From an uncultured Pseudomonadota bacterium (GTDB lineage Bacteria > Pseudomonadota > Alphaproteobacteria > Rs-D84), in the NCBI GenBank assembly GCA_902787665.1, contig CADAHF010000001.1, positions 66,757 through 112,781 on the forward strand: a stretch of DNA of 46,025 nucleotides, written 5' to 3'. The position numbers and the translations under genes were made by a program. The notes below the pieces were generated by a model. That model ran no database searches and was not told where the DNA came from. It saw nothing but the letters and a program-made list of their open reading frames with translations. Within the stretch, counting starts at the first letter, position 1, and every line of letters starts with the position of its first letter. Shown here in pieces: positions 1 to 7,333 of this stretch.

Positions 1-2886
1 GTTTGGGAAATCTTGGAAAAGGTTATTTATCAACATCCAGTGTTGTTGAACCGTGCACCAACATTGCACAGATTGTCACTGCTTGCATTTGAACCGGTGT
101 TGATTGAAGGTAAAGCTATCCGTTTACACCCATTGGTATGTAAAGGATTTAATGCTGACTTTGACGGTGACCAGATGTCTGTTCACGTGCCAATTTCATT
201 GGAAGCACAGTTGGAAGCGCGCACATTGATGTTGTCATCAAACAATGTTTTGTCGCCTGCAAATGGAAAGCCAATGATTGTGCCGTCACAAGACATGGTT
301 TTGGGTGTGTATTACATTTCGTTGATGAATGGTAATGTGACAGAAAATTCGCCACGATTTGCCAATATGGATGAAGTGAAAATGGCGCTGGAAAACAAAA
401 CCATTACATTGCACACACCAATTGTTGCCCGTATCAATGGTAAGAAATACGAAACAACAGCGGGTCGTATGATTTTGGGCGAATTGTTACCAAAATCTGA
501 CAATATGCCGTTTGATTTGGTTAACAAGGTTATGCCAGCTGGTGAAATTGAAAAATTGTTAGCAACAACATATGAACGTTGTGGCGATAAAGCAATGATT
601 ATTTTGGCTGACTCGTTAAAGAATACTGGTTTTGAACAGGCAGCACGTTCTGGAATTTCAATTGGATTTGACGATATCGTTATTCCAAAAGAAAAGACGG
701 AAATGATTGCAAACGCAAATAAAGCAGCTGCTGAAATTGAAAAACAATATCAAAACGGTTTGTTGTCGGGTGGTGAACGCCATAACAAGTTGATTGACTT
801 GTGGCAGAAAACAACCGATGAATTGGGTGATAAAGCATACGAAGCGTTGGGTAAAACAACAGGCGAAAATTGGAACAGTATTTATATGATGGCTGTATCC
901 AAAGCTCGTGGTTCCAAGGGTCAGATTCAGCAGGTTGCAGGTATGCGTGGTATGATGCAGAAGCCAGATGGTTCTATTATTGAAGTTCCTATTATTTCGA
1001 ACTTTAAAGAAGGTCTGACCATGGCAGAATACTTTACGTCAACCCACGGTGCGCGTAAAGGTATGTCGGATACCGCTTTGAAAACGGCTGAGGCAGGTTA
1101 CCTGACCCGTCGTTTGGTTGAATTGGCACAAAACACTGTTATTACCGAACACGATTGTGGAACCGATGAATATATTACTGCAAAGCCAGTGTACCAAGGT
1201 TCAACATTAACCGTTCCATTGGGAACTGTTGTGTTGGGACGCACTGCGGCACATGATATTATTCACCCAATTACCAAGGAAGTTATTGTTCCAGCTGGCG
1301 AATTAATTACCAAGGCTGCAGAACGTCAAATCAATGAATCTGGATTACCATCTGTTGATGTCCGTAGCGTTTTGACATGTCACAGTGATGGTTTGTGCGC
1401 AAAGTGTTATGGTATGGATTTGTCACGTAATGCACTTGTTCATGTTGGCGAAGCGGTCGGTGTTATTGCCGGTCAATCCATTGGTGAACCTGGAACGCAG
1501 TTAACGTTGCGTACCTTCCACATTGGTGGTATTGCGTCTGGTGGTGCCGAAAGTCACTTTATTGAAATGCCTGTCTCGGGAACATTGAAATTGTCCGGTG
1601 TTAACACGATTACAAATTCCAATGGTCGTGTCGTTGTGCTTAGCCGCAATGGTGAAGTTGCAGTCGTCGATGAAAAAGGTAAAGAATTATTCAGTTGTGC
1701 ATTACCATATGCGTCTATGTTGATTAAGAACGATGGCGACAAAGTCGAAAAAGGCGAAAAGGTTGCAGAATGGGATCCGTATTCCAACACAATCATTGCC
1801 GAAAAAGACGGTATTGTTCAGTTCAAAGACTTGATTGAAAACGTGTCTGTCCAGGAAGAAGTTGATTCTATGACGGGTATTGTTTCGCACAAGGTTATTA
1901 ACTGGAAGGCAAACACCAAGAAACCATTAAGCCCAGCAATCACTTTGGTTGATGACAAGGGTAATGTGATTTCATTGGGTGGCAAGAAAATCGCTGAATA
2001 TATGTTGCCAACATATTCTGTATTAAATGTTGCAAACGGCGATAAAGTTGCCGCAGGTGATGTCTTGGCACGTATTCCAGTTCAAACAAAGAGAACAAGC
2101 GATATTACCGGCGGTTTGCCTCGCGTTGAAGAATTGTTGGAAGTTCGCCGTCCATCAACACCAGCATTGTTGGCGGAAATTGATGGAACGGTTGAATTGG
2201 AAGATTCTAAATCGAAGATTATTATCCGTATTGAACCAAACGATGGTTCGGCACCAGTCGAATATGCTGTGGCTAAGGGTACAAACCTGTTGGTGCGCAG
2301 TGGCGATGTTGTGCGTAAAGCGGATAAATTGGTCGATGGTGATCCGGTTCCACAAGACATCTTGCGTATCTTGGGTCAAAAAGAATTGGCACAATTTATG
2401 GTCGAACAGATTCAGCAAGTTTATCGCTTGCAGGGCGTGTCAATCAACGATAAGCACATTGAAATTCTTATCCGCGAAATGACACGTCGTGTTGAAATCA
2501 CAAATCCGGGTGATACTGGATTCTTGATGGGCCAGGTTGTTGACCGTGTTGATTTCGAAGAAGAAAATGCGCGTGTTGCACATGATGGTGGCCGTGTTGC
2601 AGAGGCTTCACAAGTCCTGGTCGGTTTGACCCGTGCATCATTGACATCACGTTCGTTTATTTCGAATGCATCGTTCCAACAAACAACAAAGGTTTTGGTA
2701 GATGCGGCTATATCGGGTTCAACTGATAAATTGGTCGGTATCAATGAAAACTTGATTGTTGGTCGTTTGATTCCAATTGGAACCGGGGCATATGTCCGCC
2801 GTGTTCGTCAAATTGCCAAAGACGAAGAAAAAGCCGAAAAATTGGCTCGCGAAGGTGGCGAACAACAACAGTTGTTGGATATCTAA
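1..2886 (+). CDS. rpoC: RNA polymerase beta' subunit, 3' part (5' end outside window)
   Basis: Largest catalytic subunit of DNA-dependent RNA polymerase. The reading frame is open from base 1, so the N-terminal part (clamp, first zinc finger) lies upstream of the window. The Mg2+-binding motif NADFDGD is encoded at 151-171, just after the conserved [14 protein letters not shown] block. The trigger-loop region ([20 protein letters not shown]) follows, then the second zinc site formed by a Cys before GTDEY and the [10 protein letters not shown] cluster, and the C-terminal [17 protein letters not shown] block. The C-terminus reaches the usual end of the family. Alphaproteobacterial rpoC is often followed by rpsL; here the next gene is a HAD phosphatase, after a strong hairpin. 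Identity is certain; only the start is missing. Confidence 0.99.
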   Translation, partial: VWEILEKVIYQHPVLLNRAPTLHRLSLLAFEPVLIEGKAIRLHPLVCKGFNADFDGDQMSVHVPISLEAQLEARTLMLSSNNVLSPANGKPMIVPSQDMVLGVYYISLMNGNVTENSPRFANMDEVKMALENKTITLHTPIVARINGKKYETTAGRMILGELLPKSDNMPFDLVNKVMPAGEIEKLLATTYERCGDKAMIILADSLKNTGFEQAARSGISIGFDDIVIPKEKTEMIANANKAAAEIEKQYQNGLLSGGERHNKLIDLWQKTTDELGDKAYEALGKTTGENWNSIYMMAVSKARGSKGQIQQVAGMRGMMQKPDGSIIEVPIISNFKEGLTMAEYFTSTHGARKGMSDTALKTAEAGYLTRRLVELAQNTVITEHDCGTDEYITAKPVYQGSTLTVPLGTVVLGRTAAHDIIHPITKEVIVPAGELITKAAERQINESGLPSVDVRSVLTCHSDGLCAKCYGMDLSRNALVHVGEAVGVIAGQSIGEPGTQLTLRTFHIGGIASGGAESHFIEMPVSGTLKLSGVNTITNSNGRVVVLSRNGEVAVVDEKGKELFSCALPYASMLIKNDGDKVEKGEKVAEWDPYSNTIIAEKDGIVQFKDLIENVSVQEEVDSMTGIVSHKVINWKANTKKPLSPAITLVDDKGNVISLGGKKIAEYMLPTYSVLNVANGDKVAAGDVLARIPVQTKRTSDITGGLPRVEELLEVRRPSTPALLAEIDGTVELEDSKSKIIIRIEPNDGSAPVEYAVAKGTNLLVRSGDVVRKADKLVDGDPVPQDILRILGQKELAQFMVEQIQQVYRLQGVSINDKHIEILIREMTRRVEITNPGDTGFLMGQVVDRVDFEEENARVAHDGGRVAEASQVLVGLTRASLTSRSFISNASFQQTTKVLVDAAISGSTDKLVGINENLIVGRLIPIGTGAYVRRVRQIAKDEEKAEKLAREGGEQQQLLDI

Positions 2887-2892
2887 AAAAAA

Positions 2893-2925
2893 TAAGTATC
2901 GGTTGCGTTTTGCAACCGATACTTA
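2893..2925 (+). terminator. Hairpin after rpoC (possible terminator)
   Basis: A perfect 14-bp stem (2893-2906 with 2912-2925) and a 5-nt loop sit 7 bases after the rpoC stop. There is an A-tract before the stem but no T-tract after it, so on the plus strand it is not a classical intrinsic terminator. It may instead protect the 3' end or act with other factors. Confidence 0.6.
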
Positions 2926-2935
2926 GGTAATCACT

Positions 2936-3334
2936 ATGAGAGAAATTCCTGCGATTTTTTGTGACATTGACGGTGTGGTCGCTCATAAATGGGCGATTGC
3001 TGATTATGACCGTTTTGGTGAACCAAATGAAAATATGATTCGTGTTCTGGAAACATTGGGCCATGATTTTACAATCGTGTTCATTACTGGTCGTTGGGCG
3101 ATGGGTCAACAAAAGGTCGAAGATTTTATAGATGGTATTTTGCCAAATATAAAAAAACGTGTTTTCTGTAAACCACACACTTATCCAGGGACAACCGCAG
3201 AATTTAAATTGGAAACAGTTAAAAAATTAGAAGAAGAAGGATTTAAGTTCTATATTGGGTTTGATGATTTTACACCGGTGGTTGGGTTGTTGCATAACCA
3301 CGGTATGTTTGTCGCCCAGGTGGTATCGAATTAA
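2936..3334 (+). CDS. HAD-superfamily phosphatase, polynucleotide 3'-phosphatase-like
   Basis: A 132-residue single-domain protein with the HAD catalytic signature. Motif I is CDIDGVV, giving nucleophile D10 and acid D12. Motif II is ITGR with T51. A Lys near residue 91 could serve as motif III, and the acidic GFDD (D110-D111) as motif IV. The short cap-less architecture resembles the phosphatase half of T4-type polynucleotide kinase/phosphatase and related nucleotide phosphatases. The substrate cannot be read from the sequence. It starts 10 bases after the hairpin behind rpoC, with only a weak AGG-like ribosome site. Confidence 0.75.
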   Translation: MREIPAIFCDIDGVVAHKWAIADYDRFGEPNENMIRVLETLGHDFTIVFITGRWAMGQQKVEDFIDGILPNIKKRVFCKPHTYPGTTAEFKLETVKKLEEEGFKFYIGFDDFTPVVGLLHNHGMFVAQVVSN

Positions 3335-3342
3335 ACTTTTTC

Positions 3343-3370
3343 TTGCAAAACAAGAATAATTCTATAAAAT
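3343..3370 (+). promoter_or_regulatory. Promoter for rpmF
   Basis: A -35 box TTGCAA (3343-3348) is 16 bp from a -10 box TAAAAT (3365-3370). The same -35 hexamer recurs before ihfA and tRNA-Arg. It lies about 30 bases before the rpmF start. Confidence 0.6.
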
Positions 3371-3398
3371 AGCAATCATTAAAAAAAAGGATAGAAAA

Positions 3399-3548
3399 AT
3401 GGCAACGCCAAAAAGTAAAACAAGTAAAGCACGCAGCGCACAACGCCGCAGCCACGATGCATTGTCTGTAATGCCATGTGGTGTATGCAAAAAATGTGGC
3501 GAAAAGAAACGTCCACATCATGTTTGCCCAGCATGTGGTGCAAAATAA
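3399..3548 (+). CDS. rpmF: 50S ribosomal protein bL32
   Basis: A 49-residue basic protein of the large ribosomal subunit. It begins MATPKSKTSKARSAQRRSH, typical of bL32, followed by a zinc ribbon with two cysteine pairs (CGVC and KKCGEKK, then HVCPACG). An AAGG ribosome site lies about 8 bases upstream of the ATG. The rpmF-plsX order is conserved in many bacteria and supports the assignment. A terminator-like hairpin separates it from plsX. Confidence 0.96.
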   Translation: MATPKSKTSKARSAQRRSHDALSVMPCGVCKKCGEKKRPHHVCPACGAK

Positions 3549-3567
3549 TAAACACTATCGTTTAACG

Positions 3568-3608
3568 GCAGAATGTGCGCAGGTGTGTGCGGTTCTGCTA
3601 TTTTTTTA
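3568..3608 (+). terminator. Intrinsic terminator between rpmF and plsX
   Basis: Outer stem GCAGAA/TTCTGC (3568-3573 with 3593-3598) and an inner GCGCA/TGTGC stem are followed by a T-rich tract (3600-3608). The T-tract ends only a few bases before the chosen plsX start, so partial read-through could set the rpmF:plsX ratio. Confidence 0.6.
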
Positions 3609-3614
3609 TTATTT

Positions 3615-4691
3615 ATGACAATGCAAGATACTGACAAAAAAATTATAGCGATTGATGCAATGAGCGGGGACAAAGGTCCACGCGCTGTCTTTGGTGGTAT
3701 AAACCAGTATTTGTATCAAAATGGCGAAGATCATGTTTTCTTTCGTGTATTTGGTGCCGCGCGCGCATTGCGTAAATTGTTGGCTAAATATCCACGTGTT
3801 GCCCGTAATTGTGAGATTATTGATGCGCCAGATGTTATTCGCGGAACAGATAAAATTCGTGAAGTATTGCGTCATGCACAAAACACATCAATGTATATGG
3901 CAATAAAAGATGTGCGCGAAGGTAAAAGCGCCGCGGTCATAAGTGCTGGGAACACCGGTGTTTTAATGTCTCTGTCGAAACTTGCATTAAAAACCATTGA
4001 TGGTATATCGCGTCCGGCAATTACAACAATGTTGCCATCTGGGGCGGGCGATGGTCGTGTTGTTATGCTTGATTTGGGTGCAAATGTTCAATGTGATGCG
4101 GGCAATTTATTTGACTTTGCAATTTTAGGCAGTGTTTATGCCGAAGTTATTGGTCATATGCCAAAACCAAAACTTGGTGTTTTGAATATTGGCGAAGAAG
4201 AAACCAAGGGTAATGAAACACTGCAACGTTTGAATCATGTGCTGACAGAAAACAAAGATAATTTACCGTATGAATATATCGGTTTTGTTGAAGCAAACGA
4301 TATTTCAGCTGGTGTGGTCCAGGTTGTTGTGACAGACGGCTTTACCGGTAATGTTGTGTTAAAGACAGTCGAAGGAACTGCAAAACTTATTAAGCGCGTT
4401 ATTACCGAAAATTTCAAGAAGTCAATATTGGCTATAATTGGTGCATTTTTCTTGGTTCATGTGTTTAAACGTCTTAAACATAAAATTGATCCACGTTCGT
4501 ATGCAGGCGCAACATTTTTAGGTTTAAATGGTTTTTCGTTCAAAACGCACGGAAACAGCGATGCGCTGGCGTTTGCAAATGCGATTAAGTATGCGGCAGA
4601 TTTAGTACACGCTGATTTAAATGGCTTGATTGCAAAGTATGCATCAGATGTTGCAAATGTACGCGATAAATTACAAGAAGAAGCAGAATAA
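3615..4691 (+). CDS. plsX: Phosphate acyltransferase PlsX
   Basis: Converts acyl-ACP to acyl-phosphate, the first acyl donor for phosphatidic acid synthesis by PlsY; a peripheral membrane enzyme. The family hallmarks are present: IAIDAMSGDKGP near the N-terminus, the SAGNTGVLMS block, MLDLGANVQCDA, and VVTDGFTGNVVLKTVEG. At 358 residues it has normal length. An upstream in-frame ATG at 3573 falls inside the terminator hairpin and would add an unrelated hydrophobic stretch, so 3615 (or the ATG at 3621) is preferred, although neither has a clear Shine-Dalgarno. The usual fabH partner does not follow. Confidence 0.94.
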   Translation: MTMQDTDKKIIAIDAMSGDKGPRAVFGGINQYLYQNGEDHVFFRVFGAARALRKLLAKYPRVARNCEIIDAPDVIRGTDKIREVLRHAQNTSMYMAIKDVREGKSAAVISAGNTGVLMSLSKLALKTIDGISRPAITTMLPSGAGDGRVVMLDLGANVQCDAGNLFDFAILGSVYAEVIGHMPKPKLGVLNIGEEETKGNETLQRLNHVLTENKDNLPYEYIGFVEANDISAGVVQVVVTDGFTGNVVLKTVEGTAKLIKRVITENFKKSILAIIGAFFLVHVFKRLKHKIDPRSYAGATFLGLNGFSFKTHGNSDALAFANAIKYAADLVHADLNGLIAKYASDVANVRDKLQEEAE

Positions 4692-4720
4692 AAAAACCGG
4701 CAAGTGCCGGTTTTTTTTAT
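4691..4720. terminator. Bidirectional terminator between plsX and the IHF gene
   Basis: CCGGC/GCCGG stem with a 4-nt loop flanked by A6 on the left and T8 on the right, between convergent genes. It can terminate plsX on the plus strand and the IHF-like gene on the minus strand. Confidence 0.85.
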
Positions 4721-4735
4721 TTTATCATACTTTGT

Positions 4736-5026
4736 TTATTTTTTATCTGCGACACGTTCACGGAATTCTGCACTTGGGCGAAAAGACACAACACGACGTG
4801 CAGAGATTACCGCAGGTGCGCCTGTTTTTGGATTGCGACCCATACGTGCCGATTTAGCCAAGATTTTAAATGTTCCAAATCCAGCAAATTTAACCTCTTC
4901 GCCATTGATAAGTGATTCACAAATTTCATCAAATACAACATCAACCAATTTGTTTGCGTCGGTGGTAGTAAATCCAAAACGTTCACGCAATCTGTTTGCA
5001 AAATCTGTTCTTGTAATTGTTGCCAT
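4736..5026 (-). CDS. ihfA: DNA-bending protein of the IHF/HU family, IhfA-like
   Basis: A 96-residue nucleoid protein that binds and bends DNA as a dimer. The family signature is complete: dimerisation helices at the N-terminus, VKFAGFGTFKI, and the beta-arm GRNPKTGAPAVISARRVVSFRPS, which carries the intercalating Pro. The ISARRVVSFRPS wording is closer to IHF-alpha than to HU. In many alphaproteobacteria ihfA lies next to plsX-fabH, which fits this location, although here it is convergent with plsX and fabH is absent. HU cannot be fully excluded without a tree. It is expressed from the divergent promoter shared with tRNA-Arg. Confidence 0.88.
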   Translation of the reverse strand: MATITRTDFANRLRERFGFTTTDANKLVDVVFDEICESLINGEEVKFAGFGTFKILAKSARMGRNPKTGAPAVISARRVVSFRPSAEFRERVADKK

Positions 5027-5060
5027 TTTCTTTTTCCTTATGTTTCTTTATCGCGTTGTT

Positions 5061-5111
5061 ATTATAGTCCTTAGTATTATGTCTTGCAATATCAAAATCA
5101 AGGAATAAAAT
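5061..5111. promoter_or_regulatory. Back-to-back promoters sharing one palindromic -35 box (ihfA and tRNA-Arg)
   Basis: TTGCAA at 5084-5089 is its own reverse complement. On the minus strand it is 17 bp from TATAAT (plus-strand ATTATA, 5061-5066), upstream of ihfA. On the plus strand it is 16 bp from TAAAAT (5106-5111), about 12 bases before tRNA-Arg. Each half alone is a good sigma70-type promoter. Confidence 0.65.
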
Positions 5112-5122
5112 ATATTCCAATC

Positions 5123-5198
5123 GTCCCCATAGTTCAACAGGATAGAATAGGGGTTTCCTAAACCCTTGAAGCAGGTTCGAATCCTGCTGGGGACACCA
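5123..5198 (+). tRNA. tRNA-Arg (anticodon CCT)
   Basis: A 76-nt cloverleaf with acceptor stem GTCCCCA/TGGGGAC, D arm, an anticodon stem GGGGT/ACCCT with loop TTCCTAA (anticodon CCT, reading AGG), T arm with TTCGAAT, and an encoded CCA end. The T-arm sequence GCAGGTTCGAATCCTGC is canonical. Confidence 0.96.
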
Positions 5199-5221
5199 AA
5201 AACAGATATAAGGAAATAAAA

Positions 5222-5551
5222 ATGTCAAAGAAAGCTGTTGGTATTGGAATAATTGCGTCTATTTTGCCGCATTTGTTTTGTTGTGTTTTGCCGATTGTGT
5301 TGTCGGTAATTGGTCTTGTTGCGCCAGATTTTGCACATTCAAAAATTATGCCAGAATGGGCGGAACCATGGCTTTTTGTTTTTTCGGCAGTAATGTTAGG
5401 TATTTCTTGGTTTTTGGTTGTTCGTGAATGCAGATGCGAATGCGACCATTGTCACGGGGAACATTCACACGAAACATCAAAAATAATACTGGTTATAATT
5501 ACGATATTGTTTGTGGTTAGTACGATATTGCACCTGATTGTGCATCATTAA
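5222..5551 (+). CDS. Small membrane protein with Cys/His-rich loop, possible metal handling
   Basis: 109 residues with about three transmembrane segments. The first contains HLFCCVLPIVLSVIGL, a Cys-pair-in-helix arrangement reminiscent of mercury or other metal transport proteins of the MerC/MerF/MerT type. Between helices two and three is a cluster rich in Cys and His (RECRCECDHCHGEHSHE), and the protein ends in HLIVHH. These suggest soft-metal binding in the membrane, but no family is firmly recognised. It starts 23 bases after tRNA-Arg with a good AAGGAA ribosome site, so it may share that promoter. Its stop codon overlaps that of the convergent phospholipase-D gene. Confidence 0.55.
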   Translation: MSKKAVGIGIIASILPHLFCCVLPIVLSVIGLVAPDFAHSKIMPEWAEPWLFVFSAVMLGISWFLVVRECRCECDHCHGEHSHETSKIILVIITILFVVSTILHLIVHH

Positions 5552-7134
5552 ACAAATTTTTCAGGCATTAATTTGCAGATGTTTTTCCATATTCTGCGGA
5601 ATATAGTGGTGTCGGGGCTGTGATAGTATGTGTGTGGCGTGGCATCTGTTCGGTGTTGACCGTCCCAGCGAACATCATCGCCATCAATGGTGACATGCCA
5701 CGAAGTTTTTGTGTCGTCAATAATCATATCGCGCAGTTTTGCGGCGAATTCAGGACTTTCGAATATTGCGACATTTTCAGTATTGTAATAGGCGCTGCGT
5801 GGGTCCAGGTTAAAACTGCCAATCCACGAAATTTTATCGTCAAACACAATCGATTTGCTGTGCAGAACCGAAAAACCGCGTGCCTGACGTGCGCGACCAT
5901 GCTTTTTCGCACGCAGATTTTCCGCCGACAACATAAATTCATAAACATCTGCGCCCGATTTAATCAGTTCTGTGCGGTATTTTTCCCATTTTGCATAAAC
6001 GGATGCTGAATTTGTCGAAGACAATGAATTTGTAACGATTGTCACATGTACCCCAGAATTTTCTTCGCGCCGTATGTGCTCAAGCCCGCCCATGCCCGGC
6101 ACAAAGTATGCCGCCGATAAATACACAGATTGATTTGTTTTTGACCACAGGTCTTGCAGGGTTTTTATAATTTCGCCCCGATATGCTTCTTTTTGTGCCA
6201 TCGTCATTTCGACTTTGGACGGTGGATCGGCTATGAAAGTCCCGTGCCCCCAACTGAAATCGAGTTTATGTTGTTTGAATTCGCGCACGGCCAGTGATAT
6301 TACGGTGTTGTAAAGACGCTTTTCAACCGCACCACTGTTTTCTATTTCATCAAATTTCCGTTCAAGTTTTTGCATGGCGCGTTTCGTTTTTGCTTTTGGA
6401 AACACTGATGCAGGTATGGACAGTTTATGATTCCAGTATTCATCAAACGATTTTGTTGCGTATTTTGTCATTGCACCGATAAACAAAACATCGGTGTCTG
6501 AAAAGTTCGCCGATGTTTCCGGATAAAAATAGTTGCTGCCGATATTGCGACCACCGGTAATATATGCGACATTGTCCACGATAAACAGTTTGTTGTGCAT
6601 ACGGGAATTAAGACGGTTAAAGTCCATAAACAGTTGTGGCAAGAACAAAAAGCGCGAACGGTTTCGCACAGTATTAAATACTTTTACTTCTATATTAGGG
6701 TGTTGGTTCAACAGCATTACATCGGCGACATCTGACTTTGTGCCATAGTCATCAAGTAATATTCGCACCTTGACCCCACGGTCGGCGGCGCTTTTTAATT
6801 CGCCAATTAAAACCTTGGACGTTAAATCATTACTATATATATATGTTTGCAAATCGATGGTCTTGGTTGCCATACGCGCAAATGCAGCCCGCATAACAAA
6901 AGCCGATATGCCGTCGTCGATTAATGTTGCGCCACTTATGTCAGTGCCATTTGTCAATTCATTTATATAGCATTGGGCGATTGGTGTCTGCATTGGGTCA
7001 TAGTTAAAATCATCAGCAGTGATTTTTGGAACATAATTATTAAGTCTGTTGTCATGTGTATCGGTCGGTACGGTCGTGCACCCAACCAATGGCAACGCAA
7101 GCAAACACCAAGAAAGTTTTGTTGATAATAACAC
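5548..7134 (-). CDS. Phospholipase-D-family lipoprotein, ClsC/YmdC-like
   Basis: A 528-residue exported protein with a lipobox ending at C19 (LVGC), so probably a membrane-anchored lipoprotein. It has two HKD catalytic motifs: H180-K182-D187 (HNKLFIVD followed by GGRNIGSNYF) and H425-K427-D432 (HSKSIVFD followed by IGSFNLDPRS). This two-motif layout with a GSFNLDPRS tail resembles cardiolipin synthase C and related phosphatidyltransferases, which join or exchange phospholipid head groups. The start is a GTG with an AAGGAAAAAGA ribosome site, and a TTGTGT-16-TATAAT promoter lies upstream. The exact phospholipid reaction is inferred. Confidence 0.82.
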   Translation of the reverse strand: MLLSTKLSWCLLALPLVGCTTVPTDTHDNRLNNYVPKITADDFNYDPMQTPIAQCYINELTNGTDISGATLIDDGISAFVMRAAFARMATKTIDLQTYIYSNDLTSKVLIGELKSAADRGVKVRILLDDYGTKSDVADVMLLNQHPNIEVKVFNTVRNRSRFLFLPQLFMDFNRLNSRMHNKLFIVDNVAYITGGRNIGSNYFYPETSANFSDTDVLFIGAMTKYATKSFDEYWNHKLSIPASVFPKAKTKRAMQKLERKFDEIENSGAVEKRLYNTVISLAVREFKQHKLDFSWGHGTFIADPPSKVEMTMAQKEAYRGEIIKTLQDLWSKTNQSVYLSAAYFVPGMGGLEHIRREENSGVHVTIVTNSLSSTNSASVYAKWEKYRTELIKSGADVYEFMLSAENLRAKKHGRARQARGFSVLHSKSIVFDDKISWIGSFNLDPRSAYYNTENVAIFESPEFAAKLRDMIIDDTKTSWHVTIDGDDVRWDGQHRTDATPHTYYHSPDTTIFRRIWKNICKLMPEKFV

Positions 7135-7154
7135 TCTTTTTCCTTTGCGCTGGG

Positions 7155-7182
7155 ATTATATCAATATTAAACCACAACACAA
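7155..7182 (-). promoter_or_regulatory. Promoter for the phospholipase-D lipoprotein gene
   Basis: On the minus strand TTGTGT (7177-7182) is 16 bp from TATAAT (7155-7160), about 20 bases before the GTG start at 7134. Confidence 0.55.
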
Positions 7183-7275
7183 GATATTTCATATCGTTTT
7201 TAATAGAATAGGAAAAGGTGCTTAAAGTTAATAGAAGCATATATAAAATTTTTTTAATTTTTTGTTATTTTTCTC

Positions 7276-7304
7276 TTGTGTGACTTGGGTATATATGATA
7301 AAAT
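7276..7304 (+). promoter_or_regulatory. Promoter for the Cys-rich exported protein
   Basis: TTGTGT (7276-7281) is 17 bp from TAAAAT (7299-7304). The -10 region reads TATGATAAAAT, close to the TATGATATAAT of the two outer-membrane protein promoters at 14123 and 31882. Confidence 0.5.
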
Positions 7305-7333
7305 GAAGCATACTAGAAGGGAAGGAATACGCT

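Noticed and set aside
2027..2482. 151-codon open frame inside rpoC on the same strand
   Set aside because: Lies wholly within the conserved rpoC frame, has no ribosome site of its own and a composition typical of a shifted reading frame.
3573..3614. Earlier ATG for plsX
   Set aside because: It lies inside the terminator hairpin after rpmF and adds a hydrophobic stretch absent from PlsX proteins.
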